From positions 1-16,715 of the forward strand of contig CAUBKG010000046.1 of the NCBI GenBank assembly GCA_958436475.1: DNA of 16,715 bases, in the 5' to 3' direction. The notes under the pieces were generated by a model. That model worked only from the letters and a program-made list of their open reading frames with translations. It was not told the DNA's origin and searched no databases. The translations under genes and the position numbers were made by a program. This stretch comes from an uncultured Clostridia bacterium. GTDB taxonomy: Bacteria; Bacillota; Clostridia; Oscillospirales; Acutalibacteraceae. Positions within the stretch are counted from its first letter, which is position 1, and each line of letters begins with the position of its first letter. Shown here in pieces: positions 14,363 to 16,715 of the stretch.

Positions 14363-14380
14363 AGTTAGATTTAGCTAACT
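14363..14380. promoter_or_regulatory. DtxR/IdeR-like operator candidate in front of the ZIP gene
   Basis: AGTTAG (14363-14368) and CTAACT (14375-14380) are perfect inverted arms around ATTTAG. The inner TTAGCTAA (14371-14378) is itself a palindrome. The TTAG/CTAA pattern recalls the DtxR/IdeR box (TTAGGTTAG-type half sites). It lies just downstream of the expected transcription start (about 14384), a place where a bound repressor would block transcription. The regulator itself is not in the window. Confidence 0.5.
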
Positions 14381-14390
14381 CTACGGTTAC

Positions 14391-14419
14391 AGTGTAGCTT
14401 TCCCGGCGAAAAATGTCAA
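14391..14419 (-). promoter_or_regulatory. Strong sigma-A promoter of the ZIP gene
   Basis: On the minus strand, a perfect TTGACA (14419 to 14414), a 17-bp spacer and TACACT (14396 to 14391) form a near-consensus promoter. The TGA inside the -35 is the stop codon of the small upstream gene. The expected start is near 14384. Confidence 0.8.
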
Positions 14420-14631
14420 GCGGCATAATTACCGTCAGGCTTCTGCGGGCGGAGCCTTACCGTCATGCGCTCACCGGAATTTGTTCCATTCGTAACACGC
14501 ATCTTAACATCCATTGTGTTGTAGGAGGAAGATGTGCTTTTGGTGAGCATACAAGTATATTTGCCGTAAAAGCCTGTTACCGCAAAGTCCGTCATCGCCG
14601 CAGTAAAGACAAAAACCATGGCAACCGCCAA
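14416..14631 (-). CDS. Small putative secreted or membrane-anchored protein, start uncertain
   Basis: The frame gives 71 aa from a TTG at 14631 with AAAGGG (14641-14646) 9 nt upstream. It begins with a hydrophobic segment MAVAMVFVFTAAMTDFAV and continues with a polar part rich in Ser, Thr and Asn (KSTSSSYNTMDVKMRVTNGT) and a basic end. No family is recognised. Odd point: the 12 in-frame codons before the TTG encode QKSNRKVKGTIA, a perfect charged start for a signal peptide, but no start codon precedes them and a TAG closes the frame at 14668-14670. One base change and a one-base deletion in a run of five A would restore a normal start, so this may be a recently decayed gene. Its stop overlaps the ZIP -35. 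Confidence 0.45.
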   Translation of the reverse strand: MAVAMVFVFTAAMTDFAVTGFYGKYTCMLTKSTSSSYNTMDVKMRVTNGTNSGERMTVRLRPQKPDGNYAA

Positions 14632-14666
14632 TGCTATCGTCCCTTTAACCTTCCTATTTGATTTTT

Positions 14667-14695
14667 GCTATATTGGGGGATAATAAGTAAATCAA
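14667..14695 (-). promoter_or_regulatory. Possible promoter of the small secreted-protein gene
   Basis: On the minus strand, TTGATT (14695 to 14690), 17 bp, TATAGC (14672 to 14667). Transcription would start near 14660, between the closing TAG and the TTG at 14631, which supports the TTG as the start if the promoter is real. Confidence 0.4.
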
Positions 14696-14821
14696 TTTAG
14701 CTTGCTTTTTGATTTTAACAAAAATGGAATTGTACACCGAGGGTATAGAATTATAAAACAACATATTATTCCCGGCGCTTGCGGTCGTGTACAAAACGGC
14801 GCCCGGCATCGATTACACACG
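14696..14821. other. Intergenic region between the enolase terminator and the small gene
   Basis: No gene or RNA is recognised. The part 14700-14770 is AT-rich and includes a TATAAT on the minus strand (14755 to 14750) without a matching -35. Confidence 0.4.
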
Positions 14822-14854
14822 AAAACGCCCTGCCGAAAAAGCTTCAGCAGGGCG
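14822..14854 (-). terminator. eno: Terminator of enolase
   Basis: On the minus strand the arms CGCCCTGCTGAA and TTCGGCAGGGCG (14826-14854) pair over 12 positions (one G-T) around a 5-nt loop and are followed by TTTTC. It starts 14 bp after the enolase stop. Confidence 0.85.
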
Positions 14855-14867
14855 CCTGTTTTACTGT

Positions 14868-16148
14868 TTATGCTCCGGGAGCAGTTCCATATTTCGCACG
14901 GCTTCCAAGCTCGGCTTCAATTTCAAGCAAGCGGTTGTATTTTGCCACACGGTCGCTGCGGCAGGGGGCTCCCGCTTTAATCTGCCCGCAGTGGAAGGCC
15001 ACCGCAAGGTCTGCAATAATAGCGTCCTCCGTCTCCCCGCTTCGGTGGGACATGATCGTTTTCCAGCCGGCCTTGTGCGCCAGCGCAATCGCTTCCTTTG
15101 TTTCCGTAAGCGAACCGATCTGATTGGGCTTGATCAAAACGGCGTTGCCCGCTCCTTCCGCTATTCCCTTTTGAATCCGGCTGGCATTCGTAACGAAGAG
15201 GTCGTCGCCCACCAGCTGCATCCGGTCTCCCAGCATACCGGTCAGAAGCTTCCAGCCCTCCCAATCGTCCTCCGCCATGCCGTCTTCCAGGGAAACAAGC
15301 GGATATCTTGTGCCAAGCTTTTTCCAATACTCCGCCAGTTCTTCCGACGTATACGTCTGGTTTCCCTTCGGCGTGCGGTAAAGGCCGTTTTCCGCCTGCC
15401 ATTCGCTCGTTGCCGCATCAATGGCCAGCGAAATCTCTCTTCCGGGGGCATAGCCCGCCTTTTCGACCGCTTCCAGTATCAGCCGGATGGCTTCCTCATC
15501 CGATTGCAGATCGGGTGCAAAGCCGCCTTCATCTCCCACACCGGTGGACAGCCCTTTTTCGCGCAACAGCTTGCCCAACGTATGGTAAATCTCACAGCAC
15601 CAGCGCAGGCCTTCCCGGAAGGTAGGCGCGCCGTGAGGGCGGATCATAAATTCCTGGATATCTACATTATTGGAGGCATGCGCCCCGCCGTTCAAAATGT
15701 TCATCATGGGAACGGGAAGCAGACAGGCTTTACCCTCGCTCAGCACTCGGTAAAGCGGCTGGCCCGCCTCACTTGCCGCCGCCCGGGCGTTTGCAAGAGA
15801 AACGGCAAGAATGGCGTTTGCCCCGAGCTTTTGTTTGTTTTCTGTTCCATCCGCCTCCTGCATCGTCCGGTCCACCTCGGCCTGCTGGCGTGCATCCTGC
15901 CCCTCGAGCGCCCGGTCGAGCTCTGTGCATGCGTTCTCCGCCGCCTGGAGCACGCCCTTGCCGCCGTAGCGGCTGGCGTCGCCGTCCCGCAGCTCATGCG
16001 CCTCATGCACGCCCGTCGACGCGCCAGAAGGCACCGCGGCTTCCCCCGCTCCGCCGCCGTTCAGTATTACGCGCGCCTTTACCGTCGGGTTGCCGCGGCT
16101 GTCGATAATCTCAAATGCTTCTACCTTTTTAATCGAAAAATCGTTCAT
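14868..16148 (-). CDS. eno: Enolase (phosphopyruvate hydratase)
   Basis: Enolase interconverts 2-phosphoglycerate and phosphoenolpyruvate in glycolysis; it is a cytosolic, Mg-dependent enzyme. The 426-aa protein has the N-terminal IIDSRGNPTVKARV (14-27), the mobile loop PSGASTG (40-46), H157 in NGGAHASNN, E166 in IQEFMIRP, E207 in VGDEGGFAP, the Mg ligands D244, E288 (SLEDGMAEDD) and D315 (VGDDLFVT), K340 in LIKPNQIGSLTET, SHRSGET (367-373) and K391 in GQIKAGAPCRSDR. Every catalytic residue is present and the length is standard. AAGGGAGA at 16153-16160 precedes the ATG. It is monocistronic with its own terminator. A long open frame on the opposite strand (14787-16442) is an antisense shadow. 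Confidence 0.98.
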   Translation of the reverse strand: MNDFSIKKVEAFEIIDSRGNPTVKARVILNGGGAGEAAVPSGASTGVHEAHELRDGDASRYGGKGVLQAAENACTELDRALEGQDARQQAEVDRTMQEADGTENKQKLGANAILAVSLANARAAASEAGQPLYRVLSEGKACLLPVPMMNILNGGAHASNNVDIQEFMIRPHGAPTFREGLRWCCEIYHTLGKLLREKGLSTGVGDEGGFAPDLQSDEEAIRLILEAVEKAGYAPGREISLAIDAATSEWQAENGLYRTPKGNQTYTSEELAEYWKKLGTRYPLVSLEDGMAEDDWEGWKLLTGMLGDRMQLVGDDLFVTNASRIQKGIAEGAGNAVLIKPNQIGSLTETKEAIALAHKAGWKTIMSHRSGETEDAIIADLAVAFHCGQIKAGAPCRSDRVAKYNRLLEIEAELGSRAKYGTAPGA

Positions 16149-16268
16149 AATGTCTCCCTTCGTTCAACCATCCAAAAGTCTTGCAAGCACGGTTTGCTTT
16201 TTTCTAGTATCGGTCGATCCTGGGAAAAACATTCTGAAAAAAGAGAATTCTTTTCAATTCGCCTCATC
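16149..16268. other. Leader and promoter region of enolase, promoter not resolved
   Basis: Between the terminator at 16269 and the enolase ATG the minus strand offers GATACT (16211 to 16206) as a -10 with only a weak -35. An upstream TTGAAA (about 16258) has no good -10 at 17 bp. A promoter must lie here or further upstream, but I cannot place it confidently. No RNA element is recognised. Confidence 0.4.
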
Positions 16269-16292
16269 AAAAACCGCGGAATATCCCCGCGG
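16269..16292 (-). terminator. Terminator-like hairpin upstream of enolase
   Basis: On the minus strand CCGCGG (16292 to 16287), 7-nt loop, CCGCGG (16279 to 16274) and then TTTTT (16273 to 16269). It lies 26 bp after the small open frame that ends at 16319, and would end a transcript coming from 16320 or beyond, before enolase. Confidence 0.65.
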
Positions 16293-16318
16293 CTTCCACA
16301 CTTTATCTGCTGCAGCTT

Positions 16319-16471
16319 TCACATCTCCATTATGCACCGGTTCAGGCTTTCGGTTGGCCGCATAGGAATACGCCCGGGGCGCGGCGGCTTTACGGCATCC
16401 GCATTCTGCACGTTTTTTGCCAGCATATTATTCTGTGCCTGAGTAAAGAAGTGAAACGTCAAATAGCGCAT
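16319..16471 (-). CDS. Doubtful 50-codon ORF between tRNA-Cys and enolase
   Basis: ATG at 16471 opens a 50-aa frame starting MRYLTFHFFTQAQNN and containing the basic, proline-rich KPPRPGRIPMRPTESL, closing with TGA at 16319. No ribosome binding site precedes the ATG; an internal ATG at residue 16 has only a weak AGG. A terminator follows 26 bp after the stop, which is the main argument that something is transcribed here. It may be a small protein, a small RNA, or chance. No family is recognised. Confidence 0.25.
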   Translation of the reverse strand: MRYLTFHFFTQAQNNMLAKNVQNADAVKPPRPGRIPMRPTESLNRCIMEM

Positions 16472-16489
16472 ATAGACTGTGATAGATAG

Positions 16490-16521
16490 AAAAAAAGACC
16501 GGGTGCAAGCTGCACTCGGCC
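16490..16521 (-). terminator. Terminator of the tRNA-Gly/tRNA-Cys operon
   Basis: On the minus strand an imperfect 11-position stem (GGCCGAGTGCA with TTGCACCCGGTC, one mismatch and one G-T) with a short loop is followed by seven T's (16496 to 16490). It begins 8 nt after the CCA end of tRNA-Cys. Confidence 0.85.
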
Positions 16522-16529
16522 TTTCATAA

Positions 16530-16604
<75 letters not shown>

Positions 16605-16614
16605 GTTTAAAGCG

Positions 16615-16651
16615 AAGGACGCTTAAAAAAGATTTCCTTTTAAGCGTCCTT
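16615..16651. repeat. Perfect 14-bp inverted repeat between the two tRNA genes
   Basis: AAGGACGCTTAAAA (16615-16628) and TTTTAAGCGTCCTT (16638-16651) are exact inverted complements around a 9-nt loop. No T run follows outside the arms on either strand, so it is not a classic terminator. It occupies most of the 57-bp spacer and could be a processing stem in the tRNA precursor. Confidence 0.7.
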
Positions 16652-16661
16652 TGTTTTTCAA

Positions 16662-16715
16662 TGGAGCGGATTACGAGGCTCGAACTCGCTACCTCCACCT
16701 TGGCAAGGTGGCGCT
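16662..16715 (-). tRNA. tRNA-Gly (anticodon GCC), cut by the window edge
   Basis: Only the 3' part is present. It has the encoded CCA (16664 to 16662), discriminator T, the acceptor 3' strand AATCCGC, a T arm with GAGTTCGAGCCTC, a variable region and the anticodon arm CCACCTTGCCAAGGTGG with GCC. The D arm and 5' acceptor strand lie beyond 16715. Confidence 0.93.

Noticed and set aside
14787..16442. A 551-codon open frame on the plus strand
   Set aside because: It is antisense to enolase over its whole useful length, lacks a ribosome binding site and recognisable motifs, and arises from the codon bias of eno.

Overview
The window looks like a chromosomal segment of an anaerobic, spore-forming Firmicute of the class Clostridia, probably from the Oscillospiraceae/Ruminococcaceae side. 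The evidence is a germination-type amidase (cwlD), a cysteine-rich protein of a type I associate with spore-forming clostridia, strong AGGAGG-type ribosome binding sites, moderately GC-rich coding DNA with AT-rich sigma-A-type promoters, and two tRNA genes of which the complete one encodes its own CCA. This placement is inferred from gene content only.

Left edge (1-795). Two copies of a 47-bp GC-rich hairpin repeat begin the window and probably continue outside it. An AT-rich control region follows, then a small XRE-type DNA-binding protein (+). An 8-bp-arm inverted repeat just upstream of its promoter is a good candidate operator. A hairpin terminator at 761-792 is shared with the gene facing it.

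Main minus-strand operon (8251 down to 810). The order is cwlD, radA, udp (uridine phosphorylase), a signal-peptide plus single-TM protein of unknown function, a BaiN/YhiN-type flavoprotein, a COG2509-type flavoprotein and an unknown 184-196 aa protein. Gaps are 0-22 nt, and two junctions overlap (8 nt and the ATGA type), so one transcript from the promoter at 8368-8396 is likely. Functions are mixed: germination cortex processing, DNA repair, pyrimidine salvage and unknown redox chemistry.

Middle (8488-11890). A cysteine-rich protein (27 Cys in 270 aa) with its own 14-bp-stem terminator lies downstream of a full-length pcrA/uvrD helicase. Both are on the minus strand.

Right half. A citrate synthase (+) with a strong terminator converges on a ZIP-family metal transporter (-). 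The ZIP gene has a near-consensus sigma-A promoter and, just after the expected transcription start, a DtxR-like TTAG/CTAA palindrome suggesting metal control. A small, possibly decayed secreted-protein gene lies upstream of it. Then come enolase (-), a doubtful 50-codon ORF with a terminator behind it, tRNA-Cys and a tRNA-Gly cut by the window edge.

Most of the window is ordinary housekeeping sequence. I found no defence system, CRISPR array, insertion sequence, prophage or biosynthetic cluster. The items most worth checking are the XRE operator, the metal-responsive ZIP promoter, the cysteine-rich protein, the possibly start-less small secreted protein, and the unknown genes co-transcribed with the two flavoproteins.
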